From assembly GCA_012927625.1 (NCBI GenBank), contig JABBOV010000004.1:124001-188000 (forward strand): DNA of 64,000 nucleotides, written 5' to 3'. The notes under the pieces were generated by a model, which was given only the letters and a program-made list of their open reading frames with translations, was not told the origin of the DNA and did no database searches. Positions 38,308 to 48,715 of the stretch are shown in pieces. This DNA comes from Glaciimonas sp. (lineage in GTDB: Bacteria > Pseudomonadota > Gammaproteobacteria > Burkholderiales > Burkholderiaceae_D). The first letter of the stretch is position 1. Each line of letters starts with the position of its first letter. The position numbers and the translations under genes were made by a program.

Positions 38308-39564
38308 TCAAATTTTTGCATACCTGCGCGCACCCAAATCGTCTGCTGCAATTGCCGGTGTCTTGCCCGACATTAAATCTGCCAGCAATTGTCCCGAACC
38401 GCATGACATGGTCCAGCCCAAGGTGCCGTGGCCTGTATTGAGCCACAGCCCCGGGATGGCGGTTGGGCCGACAATTGGAGTGCCGTCTGGAGTCATCGGG
38501 CGTAGTCCGGCCCAGAAAGTGGCTTGTTTGACGTCGCCACCGTGCGGGAACAGATCAGTGACCACATACTCCAATGTCTCACGCTTGCTGTCATGCAGTT
38601 CCAGGTCATAGCCGACCAGATTGGCCATACCGCCGACGCGGATGCGGTCATTGAAACGGGTCACTGCGACTTTGTAGGTTTCGTCCAGAATAGTTGAGAC
38701 CGGCGCTGCCGCTGCATCGGTAATCGGCACCGTGATCGAGTAGCCCTTTACCGGATAGATGGGAACATCCACCATGCCGTGCAACAGCGCGGTCGAGAAG
38801 CTGCCGAGCGCCACTACAGTTGCGTCCGCTTCCACCGTTTCGCCCGCCGAACGCACTCCTTTCAATCTGCCGCCTTCGATTACCAGACTGTCAACGCTGC
38901 GGTTAAACAGGAAACGTACACCGGCAGCTTGCGCCAGCGCAACGAGTTTGGTGGTGAAGAGTTGGCAATCGCCAGTCTCATCGTTGGGCAGGCGCAGGCC
39001 GCCGCTCAATTTGTCTTTTATCTGCTCCAGCGCAGGTTCGGCACGACTCAGTTCATTTCTGGTGAGTAACTCGAACGGTACCCCCATTTTTTGCAGAACC
39101 GCAATATCCTTAGCCGTGTCATCTACCTGCTTCTGGGTGCGAAACACTTGCAAGGTGCCCCGTTGACGTCCTTCGTAATCGATGCCGGTGTCGGATCTGA
39201 TTGTCTTGAAGCAATCACGGCTGTATTCGGCCAGCCGCACCATGCGGGCCTTGTTGACCGCATAGCGTTTCTCGGTGCAATTGGCTAGCATCTGGGTCAG
39301 CCATTGCAGCTGGAATAGCGTACCGTCCGGTTTGAGAGACAATGGCGGATGTTTTTGCAGCAACCACTTGATCGCTTTCGCGGGTACGCCCGGCCCGGCC
39401 CACGGTGATGCGTAGCCAGGAGAAATTTGTCCGGCGTTGCCGAAACTGGTTTCCAGTGCCGCTTCGGGCTGGCGTTCGATTACAGTCACATCATGACCTG
39501 CATGTGCCAGATACCACGCGCTGGTGACGCCGACTACACCGGCTCCAAGAATCAGAATGCGCAT
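38308..39564 (-). CDS. dadA: D-amino acid dehydrogenase small subunit
   Basis: FAD-dependent oxidative deamination of D-amino acids, chiefly D-alanine, at the inner face of the membrane; 418 residues. The N-terminal dinucleotide-binding motif [34 protein letters not shown] near residue 49 and the C-terminal [16 protein letters not shown] are diagnostic. It is divergent from an Lrp-type regulator with an AT-rich 103-bp gap, the usual arrangement for dadA and its activator. No alanine racemase gene follows. Confidence 0.95.
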   Translation of the reverse strand: MRILILGAGVVGVTSAWYLAHAGHDVTVIERQPEAALETSFGNAGQISPGYASPWAGPGVPAKAIKWLLQKHPPLSLKPDGTLFQLQWLTQMLANCTEKRYAVNKARMVRLAEYSRDCFKTIRSDTGIDYEGRQRGTLQVFRTQKQVDDTAKDIAVLQKMGVPFELLTRNELSRAEPALEQIKDKLSGGLRLPNDETGDCQLFTTKLVALAQAAGVRFLFNRSVDSLVIEGGRLKGVRSAGETVEADATVVALGSFSTALLHGMVDVPIYPVKGYSITVPITDAAAAPVSTILDETYKVAVTRFNDRIRVGGMANLVGYDLELHDSKRETLEYVVTDLFPHGGDVKQATFWAGLRPMTPDGTPIVGPTAIPGLWLNTGHGTLGWTMSCGSGQLLADLMSGKTPAIAADDLGARRYAKI

Positions 39565-39667
39565 TAGAATCTCCTGAAAAAATACATATATATTATTAAG
39601 TATTACTATGGTAATGATTAAAATCTAGTAAATGTTCATGTATTTCAGTGTTTTAAAGGAAAAAATA

Positions 39668-40156
39668 ATGCGTACTCAACGACAGCCTGTGCGCACCCTG
39701 GATAAGCTAGATCGCAAGATACTGACGCTATTACAGCAAGATGGCCGCATGGCGATGACTGAATTGGCTAATGCGGTTGGCTTGACCATCACACCTTGCA
39801 TCGAGCGTGTCAAGCGCATGGAGCGTGATGGCATCATTACCGGCTATCACGCGCGTGTTAATCCCTTGACGCTGGATGCGGGTTTACTGGTGTTTGTTGA
39901 AATTACGCTATCGGCCAAATCCGGGCGGACCTTTGATGATTTTCGACGTGAAGTGGTGCGAATTCCGCAAGTACTGGAGTGTCATCTGGTCTCGGGCGAT
40001 TTCGATTACATCATCAAGGCCCGCATCAAGGAGATCGGTCAATATCGCCAATTGCTGGGCGATATCCTGCTGCAGTTGCCGGGAGTAACCCAATCAAAAA
40101 GTTTTGTCGTAATGGAAGAGGTCAAGGAAACATTGACGTTACCGACAGACATATGA
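39668..40156 (+). CDS. Lrp/AsnC-family transcriptional regulator
   Basis: 162-residue regulator. An N-terminal helix-turn-helix (LDKLDRKILTLLQQDGRMAM, then TELANAVGLTITPCIERVKRME) is followed by a RAM effector domain (residues about 80-150, including LVSGDFDYIIKARIKEIGQY). The start at 39668 is preferred over an upstream in-frame ATG at 39632. It is divergent from dadA, so it most likely controls dadA in response to alanine (DadR-like); this is inferred from position. The intergenic DNA is AT-rich, as Lrp sites usually are. Confidence 0.9.
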   Translation: MRTQRQPVRTLDKLDRKILTLLQQDGRMAMTELANAVGLTITPCIERVKRMERDGIITGYHARVNPLTLDAGLLVFVEITLSAKSGRTFDDFRREVVRIPQVLECHLVSGDFDYIIKARIKEIGQYRQLLGDILLQLPGVTQSKSFVVMEEVKETLTLPTDI

Positions 40157-40167
40157 CCAACTCTGGG

Positions 40168-40599
40168 TCATCCGAAAGCGCCGCCGGTCAGTAATAAGTC
40201 CGAAATGCGCGCCATTGCAGCAATCAGTGCGGTCGCACCGGCGCCAACCGTGAGTACCAGTAATATTGCCAAAGGCCAGTCCGACATGGATTGTCGTCCT
40301 GAATTGGGATTGAAGCGCGCATCCCATGCCTCATCAGACGTGACGCCGATAGCCAGCGATTCAATGCATCCCGCTAGCACAGACAGAACGAACAGACTAC
40401 CTGTGAACATCCAGGGTTGAGAAGGTGCCATCAGAACAATAAACATGGAAATCGGAAGACTGGCAAAGTGTAACCAGGCCCATTTGTCTTGCCAGCCATA
40501 TAAGTACACTCGATGCAAGCCCAGACCCCCCAGAAACGTGGCTAAAAAGGTGGCAACAGTCTTGTTTTTGTGGCGAGAGCACATAATTTTTTCGCTCAT
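40168..40599 (-). CDS. TM2-like small membrane protein
   Basis: 143-residue protein with about three hydrophobic segments. Residues 10-40 (KNKTVATFLATFLGGLGLHR) match the TM2 domain pattern, with GGLGLHRVYLYG at the turn. Further membrane helices lie near 45-95 and 118-140. The start at 40599 is chosen because the longer frame to 40647 would run into repeat copy E; a second Met at 40584 is possible. It is convergent with the Lrp gene (11-bp gap) and divergent from rpsP. Function unknown. Confidence 0.7.
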   Translation of the reverse strand: MSEKIMCSRHKNKTVATFLATFLGGLGLHRVYLYGWQDKWAWLHFASLPISMFIVLMAPSQPWMFTGSLFVLSVLAGCIESLAIGVTSDEAWDARFNPNSGRQSMSDWPLAILLVLTVGAGATALIAAMARISDLLLTGGAFG

Positions 40600-40614
40600 A
40601 GTTAATAAATGTAG

Positions 40615-40684
40615 GGAGTATGTCTTAAAATGCATAGGTTTACGCATATTCGTCAGATGTTATTTAAAATGCACTATAGAGTAT
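40615..40684 (+). repeat. 70-bp dispersed intergenic repeat, copy E
   Basis: It lies between the divergent TM2-like gene and rpsP. Blocks are GGAGTAT (40615-40621), CGCAT (40643-40647), TAAAATGC (degenerate third block) and AGTAT (40680-40684), with spacers of 21, 17 and 7 nt. The rest of the 344-bp gap holds the rpsP promoter. Confidence 0.75.
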
Positions 40685-40871
40685 ATGGCATGGCCTTGCA
40701 TTATTTTTGAAATTTATAGGGCGGCAACGATTTTGCTGAATTTAAACTATGATTTCCAGCATTGTCCGGGCGCTTGTTAAGCCAATGTTGAATATTTTGT
40801 AAGTGGAAGCCCTAATTTAGTGCTGTGTTTGTATGGTTGGCAACATCGTGTGGTCGGTAATATGTTTTATG

Positions 40872-40901
40872 TTGCAGGGGCTGTGGTAAACAAGCTATAA
40901 T
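40872..40901 (+). promoter_or_regulatory. Likely sigma-70 promoter of the rpsP operon
   Basis: TTGCAG (40872-40877), an 18-bp spacer and a perfect TATAAT (40896-40901) lie 42 bp ahead of the rpsP start. Confidence 0.55.
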
Positions 40902-40943
40902 TTACGGCTTTTTCCGCATTCGAACACTTTTTTGGAAATAAAT

Positions 40944-41195
40944 ATGGTCGTCATTCGTTTAGCTCGTGGAGGCGCAAAAAAGCGTCCTTTTTTCAATATC
41001 GTTGCAACTGATTCACGCAATCGTCGCGACGGTCGTTTCATCGAACGTATCGGTTTTTATAACCCGATGGCTGCCGGTGGCGAAGAATCGATTCGCATTG
41101 TGCAGGATCGCTTGGCTTATTGGCAAGGCGTTGGCGCACAATTGTCGCCTACAGTGGCTCGTCTGGCTCAGACTGGCAAAAAAGTAGCTGCCTAA
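40944..41195 (+). CDS. rpsP: 30S ribosomal protein S16
   Basis: 83-residue ribosomal protein needed for 30S assembly. [20 protein letters not shown] and [15 protein letters not shown] are the family hallmarks. The start at 40944 (preceded by TTTGGAAATAA) is used rather than the in-frame codon at 40932. It is first gene of the conserved rpsP-rimM-trmD-rplS operon. Confidence 0.97.
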   Translation: MVVIRLARGGAKKRPFFNIVATDSRNRRDGRFIERIGFYNPMAAGGEESIRIVQDRLAYWQGVGAQLSPTVARLAQTGKKVAA

Positions 41196-41750
41196 TTGTC
41201 GCTTAAGATTGCAGCAGGGGTGCAAGTCCCTGCCGACTTAGTGTTGGTGGGGTACGTATCTGGTGCTTACGGGATTCACGGCTGGGTTCGTATCAGGCCA
41301 TACTCTGCTGACGCTGATGCGCTGCTAAACGCAAAAAAATGGTGGTTTGACCGGCCTGATGTGCATCGTGTCGATGTGATTCAGGCCAAGTTGCATGTCG
41401 ACGATGTCGTTGCTCAATTGGTCGGAGTCTCAGGCCGTGACGCGGCGGAAGCGCTTAAGGGCACCGCCATACAGATTTCCCGCAGTCATTTTCCAGCTCT
41501 GGTGGATGGAGAATTTTACTGGGTTGATTTGATTGGCCTGGAGGTAAGTGATCTGGAAGGTGCGCCTCTGGGCATCGTCCAGGATTTAATGAGCACTGGT
41601 GCGCACCCGATTTTGCGTGTGGCGGTGGTGGGTCTCCAAATTAAGGATAAGCCAGCACGGGAGTTATTGATTCCTTTTGTGGATCAGTTCGTCAAGACGG
41701 TTGATTTGCAAGCGCGAAAAATTACGGTTGACTGGAGTCTGGATTACTAG
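41196..41750 (+). CDS. rimM: 16S rRNA processing protein RimM
   Basis: Ribosome maturation factor that binds S19 and helps 30S assembly; up to 184 residues. LVLVGYVSGAYGIHGWVRI near residue 15 begins the RimM N-domain, and the PRC-barrel part FYWVDLIGLEVSDLEGAPLG lies near residue 108. The start is uncertain: TTG at 41196 abuts the rpsP stop, and GTG at 41220 is an alternative. It lies between rpsP and trmD. Confidence 0.93.
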   Translation: MSLKIAAGVQVPADLVLVGYVSGAYGIHGWVRIRPYSADADALLNAKKWWFDRPDVHRVDVIQAKLHVDDVVAQLVGVSGRDAAEALKGTAIQISRSHFPALVDGEFYWVDLIGLEVSDLEGAPLGIVQDLMSTGAHPILRVAVVGLQIKDKPARELLIPFVDQFVKTVDLQARKITVDWSLDY

Positions 41751-41806
41751 ATTTTTGCGCACCAGGTTCTGGAACGGTCGGGCATTTTTTGGAATAGGGT
41801 GGCGAG

Positions 41807-42553
41807 ATGCAATTTGATGTCGTCACACTTTTCCCCGAAATGTTTGTTGCGCTGACGCAGTTTGGTGTTACACGGCGTGCATTTGAACAGAAAAAATGTG
41901 ATTTAACGTTGTGGAATCCACGTCAGTTTACGTGCGACAATCATCGCACCGTGGACGACCGGCCATATGGTGGTGGACCAGGGATGGTGATGCTGGCTCA
42001 ACCTTTGGATGACGCCATTTACGCTGCCAAGCAGCGCCAAAATGCGTTGGGTTTGGCGGTTCCGAAAGTAGTGTATTTGTCGCCGCAAGGCAAGACGCTG
42101 AATCACCGGCGCGTAATGGAATTGAGCAAGCTGCCTGGTCTGGTACTGTTGTGCGGACGTTACGAAGCGGTTGATCAGCGCCTGCTGGATGCTTGCGTTG
42201 ATGACGAAATCAGCCTTGGTGATTTTGTTTTGTCCGGCGGCGAGCTGCCAGCGATGGCCTTGCTGGATGCGATCATTCGGCAATTGCCGGGTGTGTTGCA
42301 TGACGAGCTATCTGCAATTGAAGATAGTTTTGTCAATGGTCTGCTCGATTGCCCGCACTACACAAGGCCGGAGAGTTATCAAGAAGCACGGGTGCCCCCA
42401 GTATTATTGGGTGGGAATCATGCGGATATTTGCAAATGGCGACACCACCAGGCTCTCGAAGCAACAGCCAGGAAACGTCCAGACCTGCTAGCTAAAGCGC
42501 GTGAGGAAGGTCTACTTACGGCTTCAGATGAAAAATTTTTAAGATGTCTGTAG
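41807..42553 (+). CDS. trmD: tRNA (guanine-N1)-methyltransferase
   Basis: Methylates G37 of tRNAs using S-adenosylmethionine; 248 residues. It is a SPOUT-class trefoil-knot enzyme. [16 protein letters not shown] near residue 54, [10 protein letters not shown] near residue 116 and [19 protein letters not shown] near residue 139 form the active site and knot. The start at 41807 has a weak ribosome binding site (GGTGGCGAG). It is third gene of the rpsP operon. Confidence 0.97.
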   Translation: MQFDVVTLFPEMFVALTQFGVTRRAFEQKKCDLTLWNPRQFTCDNHRTVDDRPYGGGPGMVMLAQPLDDAIYAAKQRQNALGLAVPKVVYLSPQGKTLNHRRVMELSKLPGLVLLCGRYEAVDQRLLDACVDDEISLGDFVLSGGELPAMALLDAIIRQLPGVLHDELSAIEDSFVNGLLDCPHYTRPESYQEARVPPVLLGGNHADICKWRHHQALEATARKRPDLLAKAREEGLLTASDEKFLRCL

Positions 42554-42665
42554 TAGATAGTAAAGAGCGGCGAAGCCAATTTGGTTTTCCGTATGTTTAA
42601 TCCCATCCTCTACTGGGCAATGGTGACGAAAAAACGCGCCAGCAAGATGGTATATGGAGTTAAAA

Positions 42666-43049
42666 ATGAATTTGATTCAACAACTTGAGCAAGAAGAGAT
42701 TGCTCGTTTAGACAAGAATATCCCCGAGTTTGCACCTGGAGATACCGTCATAGTCAATGTGAACGTTGTAGAAGGCACGCGCAAGCGCGCGCAGGCTTAT
42801 GAAGGTGTTGTTATTTCTCGTCGTAACCGTGGCTTGAATTCCAACTTCATTGTTCGCAAGATTTCTTCTGGGGAAGGTGTCGAGCGTACATTTCAGTTAT
42901 ATTCCCCATTGATTGCTTCAATTGAAGTCAAGCGTCGTGGTGATGTGCGTCGCGCAAAACTGTATTACCTGCGTGAGCGTTCGGGTAAATCGGCACGAAT
43001 TAAAGAAAAATTGCCAAATCGCCGCACGGTGACAAAAAAATCCGCATAA
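42666..43049 (+). CDS. rplS: 50S ribosomal protein L19
   Basis: 127-residue ribosomal protein at the 30S-50S interface. [19 protein letters not shown] and [19 protein letters not shown] are characteristic. The start at 42666 is chosen because GGAG lies 8 nt upstream; the in-frame ATG at 42654 would overlap that site. It is last gene of the operon and is followed by a terminator. Confidence 0.97.
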   Translation: MNLIQQLEQEEIARLDKNIPEFAPGDTVIVNVNVVEGTRKRAQAYEGVVISRRNRGLNSNFIVRKISSGEGVERTFQLYSPLIASIEVKRRGDVRRAKLYYLRERSGKSARIKEKLPNRRTVTKKSA

Positions 43050-43071
43050 CGTCAGGTATGTGTTTTATGTG

Positions 43072-43101
43072 AAAAAAGGGCGCCCGATGGTGTCCTTTTT
43101 T
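43072..43101 (+). terminator. Rho-independent terminator after rplS
   Basis: A 13-bp stem (AAAAAAGGGCGCC with GGTGTCCTTTTTT, two G-U pairs) around CGAT ends the rpsP operon. The A-run makes it bidirectional. Confidence 0.88.
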
Positions 43102-43120
43102 GTTAATCAAGAGGTAACTT

Positions 43121-43792
43121 TTGCCCAAACTGATTTTTGATCCAAAGATTGCAACAGTGGTGTCGATTGCGGGTGAACTGGCGGTACCATCGGAGCACTT
43201 GGTGTCGCCGTGGCTGCGGCAGCGCTTTGCCAGTCCACCCGTGTGGTGCCCCGAAATCACAGACGAAAACGGCTTAAGATCACAGCGCTTACCGTTGCGT
43301 CCAGCATCGGTGCTAATTCCCCTAGTGGCCAGAGAGGGTGGGATGACCTTGCTTTTGACCCAGCGCACTGCACATTTGCATGACCATCCTGGGCAGGTCA
43401 GTTTTCCTGGCGGTCGTGCCGAAAAAACCGATGCGTCGGCCATTGAGACCGCCTTACGGGAAACCGAAGAGGAAGTTGGCATTGATCGTAGTCGTTTGGA
43501 TGTGTTGGGCACCTTGCCCAACTACTGCACCATTACCGGTTATCTTGTTACTCCGGTAGTTTCAATTGTCACGCCTCCGTTCGATTTTCAACCAGACCCT
43601 TTTGAGGTCGCCGAGATTTTCGAAGTTCCTCTCTCATTCTTGATGGATGGCGCACATCATCAGCGCCGCATGACCGAATTTTCGGCGGGATTTGGTCGCC
43701 GAATATTTTACGCAATGCCTTATGAGCGATTTTTTATATGGGGTGCAACCGCAGGTATGTTGCGTAACTTGTTTCATTTTCTGAGAGCTTAA
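43121..43792 (+). CDS. CoA pyrophosphatase (NUDIX family)
   Basis: 223-residue NUDIX hydrolase that cleaves CoA or acyl-CoA to phosphopantetheine and 3',5'-ADP. The CoA-specific signature LLLTQRTAHLHDHPGQVSF is directly followed by the NUDIX box (PGGRAEKTDASAIETALRET, then EEEVGI) near residues 95-122. This pairing is diagnostic of NudL-like enzymes. The start is TTG at 43121 (MPKLIFDPK) with GAGG about 7 nt upstream. It is monocistronic after the rpsP operon. Confidence 0.88.
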   Translation: MPKLIFDPKIATVVSIAGELAVPSEHLVSPWLRQRFASPPVWCPEITDENGLRSQRLPLRPASVLIPLVAREGGMTLLLTQRTAHLHDHPGQVSFPGGRAEKTDASAIETALRETEEEVGIDRSRLDVLGTLPNYCTITGYLVTPVVSIVTPPFDFQPDPFEVAEIFEVPLSFLMDGAHHQRRMTEFSAGFGRRIFYAMPYERFFIWGATAGMLRNLFHFLRA

Positions 43793-43968
43793 TTTATTGT
43801 TGCTGCGGTATGCGTTCAGAATGGCATCGCTTGCTGTAAATTTCAATTATAAAATTACGTTTTTCCATATCATCGCCAGTACTCTGTTTTTTCTGATCGT
43901 ATAAAGCTGTTTGATTCTATTGATGCGCTAGGTTAAGGTAGAGCCTCACTGATTTTTAAAATGTTCCA

Positions 43969-44925
43969 ATGACCTTTCTCTCCATACTTTGCGCTTTGTT
44001 GATCGAGCAACTCAAACCGCTACGCGCGGACAATCCGATTTATACCGAAATCAAAACTCTGGCAGCCCGTATGGAAGGCTGGTTCAACGCCGGTCAGGCA
44101 CATCATGGACAACGCGGCTGGATTTTCATGATGCTGGCACTGATGTTGCCGACCATATTGATTTACTGGTTAAGCATCAAGATTAGCCCGATTGCTGCTT
44201 TTGCCTGGAATGTCTGCATTGTGTATTTGACGCTCGGCTTTAGGCATTACAGCCATTTTTTTACTTCGATTCAATTGGCACTGAACGCCGGTGACAATGT
44301 GACTGCGCGTAACTTGCTGGCGGAGTGGACTCGGCAGGATACAGTTGATATGGAAGTGGCTGAAATATCGAGGATGGCAGTCGAGAAAGCCTTGATTTCC
44401 ACGCATCGGAATGTGTTTGGTGTTTTTTTCTGGTTCCTGATGCCATTGGGCCCTGCCTGCGCAGTCATGTATCGCGTTGCCGAATATCTGGCACGTGCCT
44501 GGAATGATCCAGATCGTGTTGGTAGCAAAACGTTTGGCCAGTTTTCTGTTCGCGCGTTTTACATTATCGACTGGATCCCAGTGCGTTTGACGGCAGTGGC
44601 ATTTGCAATAGTGGGTAATTTTGAAGATGCCATCTATTCTTGGCGCAATTTTGCAGGCAACTGGAAGGATGAAGCAATTGGTATCATCCTTTCCTCTGGT
44701 GGTGGCGCCATGGGCTTTAGGCTTGGCACACCGTTTGAAAATGCGACCGACATATTGCCTGTGGACGCCGCTATGGTGGACTCGATTGCCATTGAAGCTG
44801 ACAGCGTACCGGGAGATGAGCCATCGACCCGTGCGCTGCAGAGTACGGTGGGCTTGGTGTGGCGTGCACTATTGCTTTGGATGTTATTGCTCTTGCTTTT
44901 GTCAATAGCAGTTTGGCTGGGTTAA
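43969..44925 (+). CDS. CobD/CbiB-family membrane protein
   Basis: 318-residue inner-membrane protein with about five helices (residues about 50-70, 78-95, 143-165, 195-215 and 297-317). It resembles the CobD/CbiB group, with FSVRAFYIIDWIPVRLTAVAFAIVGNFEDA near residue 190-220 typical of it. CobD makes adenosylcobinamide phosphate in cobalamin synthesis, but no other cobalamin genes are in the window. Stand-alone members like this, and the related AmpE group, are common in Burkholderiales and of uncertain function. Confidence 0.75.
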   Translation: MTFLSILCALLIEQLKPLRADNPIYTEIKTLAARMEGWFNAGQAHHGQRGWIFMMLALMLPTILIYWLSIKISPIAAFAWNVCIVYLTLGFRHYSHFFTSIQLALNAGDNVTARNLLAEWTRQDTVDMEVAEISRMAVEKALISTHRNVFGVFFWFLMPLGPACAVMYRVAEYLARAWNDPDRVGSKTFGQFSVRAFYIIDWIPVRLTAVAFAIVGNFEDAIYSWRNFAGNWKDEAIGIILSSGGGAMGFRLGTPFENATDILPVDAAMVDSIAIEADSVPGDEPSTRALQSTVGLVWRALLLWMLLLLLLSIAVWLG

Positions 44926-45085
44926 TCTCACATAGGCTTAGTTATTGTCGTTTTCATATTGTGACTTGCCTTTTCGTACGGAAGTCTTCTATAAGATATA
45001 ATACGTAAGAATTTTAAAAGCTTGATGCTACCCAATGGTGGCGAGCAAACCTAGATAGCAGATACTATAGAAATTAGCTGCAAAC

Positions 45086-45418
45086 ATGGCGCATAAAGAT
45101 AAAGATCCAATCATCAAAGAGTTTTTCATACTTGGCATTAACAGTAATGGAAAACAGTTTCGCCCAAGCGATTGGTCTGAACGTCTATGTGGGGCCATGT
45201 CCTGTTTTCAGCAAGGCGAAGGCAGAAACGCCCACCTCCAGTATTCGCACTACGTGCGTCCAATCTTGCTTAACGGAATTCGTTCAGTAGTGGTGAATGA
45301 AAAACTGCGCCTGATTGAGCCGTTGGCATACCACTTTGTTGTTGATTTTGCAAAAGATAATGATTTGCAGGTGGTTGATGCCTGCTTACTGCCCGAACCT
45401 AATAAGAAAAAAATATAA
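45086..45418 (+). CDS. DUF3579 protein
   Basis: 110-residue cytoplasmic protein matching DUF3579, a small family mostly from betaproteobacteria: FFILGINSNGKQFRPSDWSE near residue 13, RLCGAMSCFQ, and YVRPILLNGIRSVVVNEKL near residue 57. Function unknown. It is preceded by a 160-bp AT-rich gap and followed by a 360-bp gap containing no supported gene, only the terminator shared with rne. Confidence 0.8.
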   Translation: MAHKDKDPIIKEFFILGINSNGKQFRPSDWSERLCGAMSCFQQGEGRNAHLQYSHYVRPILLNGIRSVVVNEKLRLIEPLAYHFVVDFAKDNDLQVVDACLLPEPNKKKI

Positions 45419-45701
45419 AATCCATTTTCTCGCCGCAATCACAGCATATTTTCTCCTTTCCTGTTTAAAAATTGGTTATTCATAAAGAGCAAAAAAATTG
45501 GACGAGATGCCAACATACTACTTTACATTTGAGAATTTACTTATTGATAGAATAGTAGAAATACTTGGAATCACTTTTGGTAAGGAAATGTGTTTTTAAC
45601 CATGCTGGAATAATTAACGGTAATGAGGTGGGGCCGTTGAGCGCCTTTAATGAAGTAACTTTTCTGCGTACTCCAAGAACGCTTGTCACATTGAAGAATG
45701 T

Positions 45702-45731
45702 AAAAAAGGAGAGCCGAGGCTCTCCTTTTTT
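45702..45731. terminator. Bidirectional terminator between DUF3579 and rne
   Basis: AAAAAAGGAGAGCC (45702-45715) and GGCTCTCCTTTTTT (45718-45731) are perfect complements with A- and T-runs on the outer ends, so it can stop transcripts from both sides. It lies 47 bp past the rne stop. Confidence 0.92.
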
Positions 45732-45778
45732 ACGTCTAAAATCTGGTTTTTTTGTCGAAATGAAAACAGTCTGTCAGA

Positions 45779-48715
45779 TTAGCTGCGTGTTTCTATTTGT
45801 GATAACGGTTCCGTCGATAATGATGGCAACGGCTTGCGCTCACGATGAACTTCCACGGGTGGAGCGATTTTGTCAGCACCTTCCAGTGCTGCACGCAATT
45901 TCTCTGGATCCGTAGTGGCTTGCATAAGACCAGCGGTGGCAAGTATTTGCTGTAAATCGATGGCCGCGCCTGGCATGGAAACTGCAGATACGGGGGTAGA
46001 TGTAATCGGTGTTTCCACCTCAACCGGAACAGTAACTGCAACTTGTGCAGTTACCCCAATCACTTCAACTGGAACGATCACCTTAGCAAGAACCGGATTT
46101 TCATGCGGTGTAGTGGATTCGCTTAATGTCGCTTCCTCATCATTAATCTCGACAACAGGCGTTGGAGCAACAGGCGTTGGAGCAACAGTAGGCGGCACTA
46201 CTGCTGCAGGGGTTATCTCGATGGATGTGTTTGTCGCGATTTCAGGCACTGGTCCCCGAGTTGTAGCAGGTGCTACGATGGATGCGGTGTCAGATGCTAT
46301 TGGCGTTGAGTGAACCATATCGGCCCAAGTCGATACAACGGTTGCTTCTGTTGTTTCTGTTGTCCCTGCAACAGCATCAATATCGCCGGATTCGATTTCG
46401 TCACCTGCCTCGCGATCGCGACGGTTGCGGTTACGTCCGCCACGGCGCCGGCGGCGGCGCGGCTCATCGCCCTGTTCACCGTTTTCTGCACCCGCTTGGG
46501 CTGCACCTTCTGTCATCGGTTCGCTGTTATCCGTATTGCTGGACAGTAGTATTGGCGCAGCAACAGCAACAACTACTGATGAAGTACTGGCGTCAGCGGC
46601 CAGTGGCAGTGATGCAAGCGGCAACGCCTCTTCAACTTTCGGCTCCGCAGCATCGGAATCCCTATTTTCAACGCGGCTGCGCTGTTGCCGCTCGCCATTA
46701 TTACGACTACGACGCCCCTCATTTCCTTCTTCAGCTTCGCGCAGGGGCCTAGGTTGGCGTGGAGGGCGTGCCGTACGTACTTCCGTGGTCACAGTTTCCA
46801 CCGGCTTGACTATTTCGTCACTGACATCAAGCCGTGCAGCGTCACGTTCTTCGCGGCTGCCACGCTCTTTGCCATTGCGACCGCCACGGCTGCGCTGACC
46901 GCGGCTGTTGCGCTCATTGCGTTCACGGCTTGTCTGCGGTTTTTCTTCGTTAAGAATGACTGGAGCGGCAACGGCCGTGAGCGGTTTTTTGCCGAACAGC
47001 AAGTCCATGAATTTGCTTAAAAAACTTTCCTTAATCGGTTTTTTCGCTGCCTCGGCAGAGGCGTTTGCCAAAGACACTGCTATCTTTGTGCGATCTACCA
47101 GCGGGGCAGGTTGAGATGGCGTGATTCCTTTGACCATGGCCTCTTGGCGAGGCTTTATTTCCTCTTTTTGGCGCTTGCCGTAACCGATGTCGGTTTCGGC
47201 CTCCTCCACCATAGTATAGCTGGCCTGACTGTCTTCCAAGCGCGGATCGTCCAGTTTAATACGTTCTAGCTTATAGTGCGGCGTTTCCAAGTGTTTGTTC
47301 GGAATCAGAATTATGGTAACGCGATGCCGAGTCTCTATTTTTAGTATTTCGCCACGTTTCTCGTTAAGCAGGAAGGCAGCAACATCTACTGGGGCCTGTA
47401 CGTGGATAGCGGCCGAATGTTCTTTCATTGCCTCTTCCTGGATGATGCGCAGGACTTGCAAAGCGGAAGATTCGGTGTCGCGGATATGGCCAGTTCCGTT
47501 ACAGCGAGGGCAGGTTACATGACTGCCCTCAGACAGCGAAGGGCGCAAACGCTGGCGTGACAATTCCATCAGACCAAAACGGGAAATCTTGCCCATTTGA
47601 ACCCGGGCACGATCATAGTGCAGCGCATCTTTCAGGCGGGTTTCGACCTCACGTTGGTTTTTCGCGTTTTCCATGTCGATGAAGTCGATCACGATCAAAC
47701 CGCCGAGATCGCGCAGTCGCATTTGGCGGGCAACTTCTTCGGCCGCTTCAGCATTGGTATTGAAAGCCGTGGCTTCGATATCCGAGCCGCGTGTTGCGCG
47801 AGCCGAGTTAACGTCGACTGATACCAGTGCTTCAGTATGATCAATTACAATCGCGCCGCCGGACGGCAACGGCACCGTACGTGAATAAGCGGTTTCGATC
47901 TGATGTTCGATCTGGAAGCGTGAGAACAATGGCACATCATCGCTATAGCGCTTGACGCGATGCACCATGTCGGGCATCACATGGCTCATGAACTGATGTG
48001 CCTGTTCGTAAATGCCATCAGTATCGATCAGGATTTCACCAATGTCCGGCTGGAAATAATCGCGAATGGCGCGGATCACCAAGGAAGATTCCTGGTAAAT
48101 CAGGAATGCACCGGGTGCTGACTTGCCGGCACCTTCAATCGCACGCCAAAGCTGCATTAGGTAATTTAAATCCCATTGCAGTTCATCCACATTACGTCCA
48201 ATCCCTGCAGTGCGGGCAATGACGGACATGCCGCCTGGCAAATCTAGCTTGTCCATGGTTTCGCGCAGTTCCTGGCGGTCTTCACCTTCTACTCGGCGCG
48301 AAACACCTCCGCCGCGCGGATTGTTCGGCATCAGAACCAGATAACGGCCAGCCAGCGAAACGAAGGTGGTCAAAGCGGCGCCTTTATTGCCGCGCTCTTC
48401 TTTTTCTGCCTGCACCATGATTTCCTGGCCTTCCCGCAAGGCATCCTTGATCGATGTATTGCGGACATCAACACCTTCCTTGAAGTAGCCGCGCGCGACT
48501 TCCTTGAAAGGTAGAAAACCGTGACGTTCTTCGCCATAATTGACGAAGCAGGCTTCCAGGGATGGTTCTATGCGGGTGATTACACCTTTATAGATGTTTG
48601 ACTTGCGCTGTTCGCGTCCGGTCGTTTCAATATCGATATCGATGAGTTTTTGTCCATCGACAATGGCGACGCGCAATTCTTCTTGCTGCGTGGCGTTAAA
48701 CAACATGCGTTTCAT
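45779..48715 (-). CDS. rne: Ribonuclease E
   Basis: Essential endoribonuclease for mRNA decay and rRNA/tRNA processing; 978 residues. The catalytic half has the S1 domain ([19 protein letters not shown] near residue 44), the metal aspartates in [20 protein letters not shown] near residue 290 and [20 protein letters not shown] near residue 340, and the zinc-link CPRCNGTG near residue 404. The C-terminal half is disordered with Arg-rich RNA-binding segments (about residues 600-640 and 750-770), then a Val/Pro/Thr-rich acidic tail. The long form suggests a degradosome scaffold. It is divergent from rluC, as in many Burkholderiales. Confidence 0.96.
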   Translation of the reverse strand: MKRMLFNATQQEELRVAIVDGQKLIDIDIETTGREQRKSNIYKGVITRIEPSLEACFVNYGEERHGFLPFKEVARGYFKEGVDVRNTSIKDALREGQEIMVQAEKEERGNKGAALTTFVSLAGRYLVLMPNNPRGGGVSRRVEGEDRQELRETMDKLDLPGGMSVIARTAGIGRNVDELQWDLNYLMQLWRAIEGAGKSAPGAFLIYQESSLVIRAIRDYFQPDIGEILIDTDGIYEQAHQFMSHVMPDMVHRVKRYSDDVPLFSRFQIEHQIETAYSRTVPLPSGGAIVIDHTEALVSVDVNSARATRGSDIEATAFNTNAEAAEEVARQMRLRDLGGLIVIDFIDMENAKNQREVETRLKDALHYDRARVQMGKISRFGLMELSRQRLRPSLSEGSHVTCPRCNGTGHIRDTESSALQVLRIIQEEAMKEHSAAIHVQAPVDVAAFLLNEKRGEILKIETRHRVTIILIPNKHLETPHYKLERIKLDDPRLEDSQASYTMVEEAETDIGYGKRQKEEIKPRQEAMVKGITPSQPAPLVDRTKIAVSLANASAEAAKKPIKESFLSKFMDLLFGKKPLTAVAAPVILNEEKPQTSRERNERNSRGQRSRGGRNGKERGSREERDAARLDVSDEIVKPVETVTTEVRTARPPRQPRPLREAEEGNEGRRSRNNGERQQRSRVENRDSDAAEPKVEEALPLASLPLAADASTSSVVVAVAAPILLSSNTDNSEPMTEGAAQAGAENGEQGDEPRRRRRRGGRNRNRRDREAGDEIESGDIDAVAGTTETTEATVVSTWADMVHSTPIASDTASIVAPATTRGPVPEIATNTSIEITPAAVVPPTVAPTPVAPTPVVEINDEEATLSESTTPHENPVLAKVIVPVEVIGVTAQVAVTVPVEVETPITSTPVSAVSMPGAAIDLQQILATAGLMQATTDPEKLRAALEGADKIAPPVEVHRERKPLPSLSTEPLSQIETRS

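Noticed and set aside
45565-45915. 116-codon frame overlapping the 3' end of rne
   Set aside because: It crosses the bidirectional terminator and the rne coding end and has no family resemblance.
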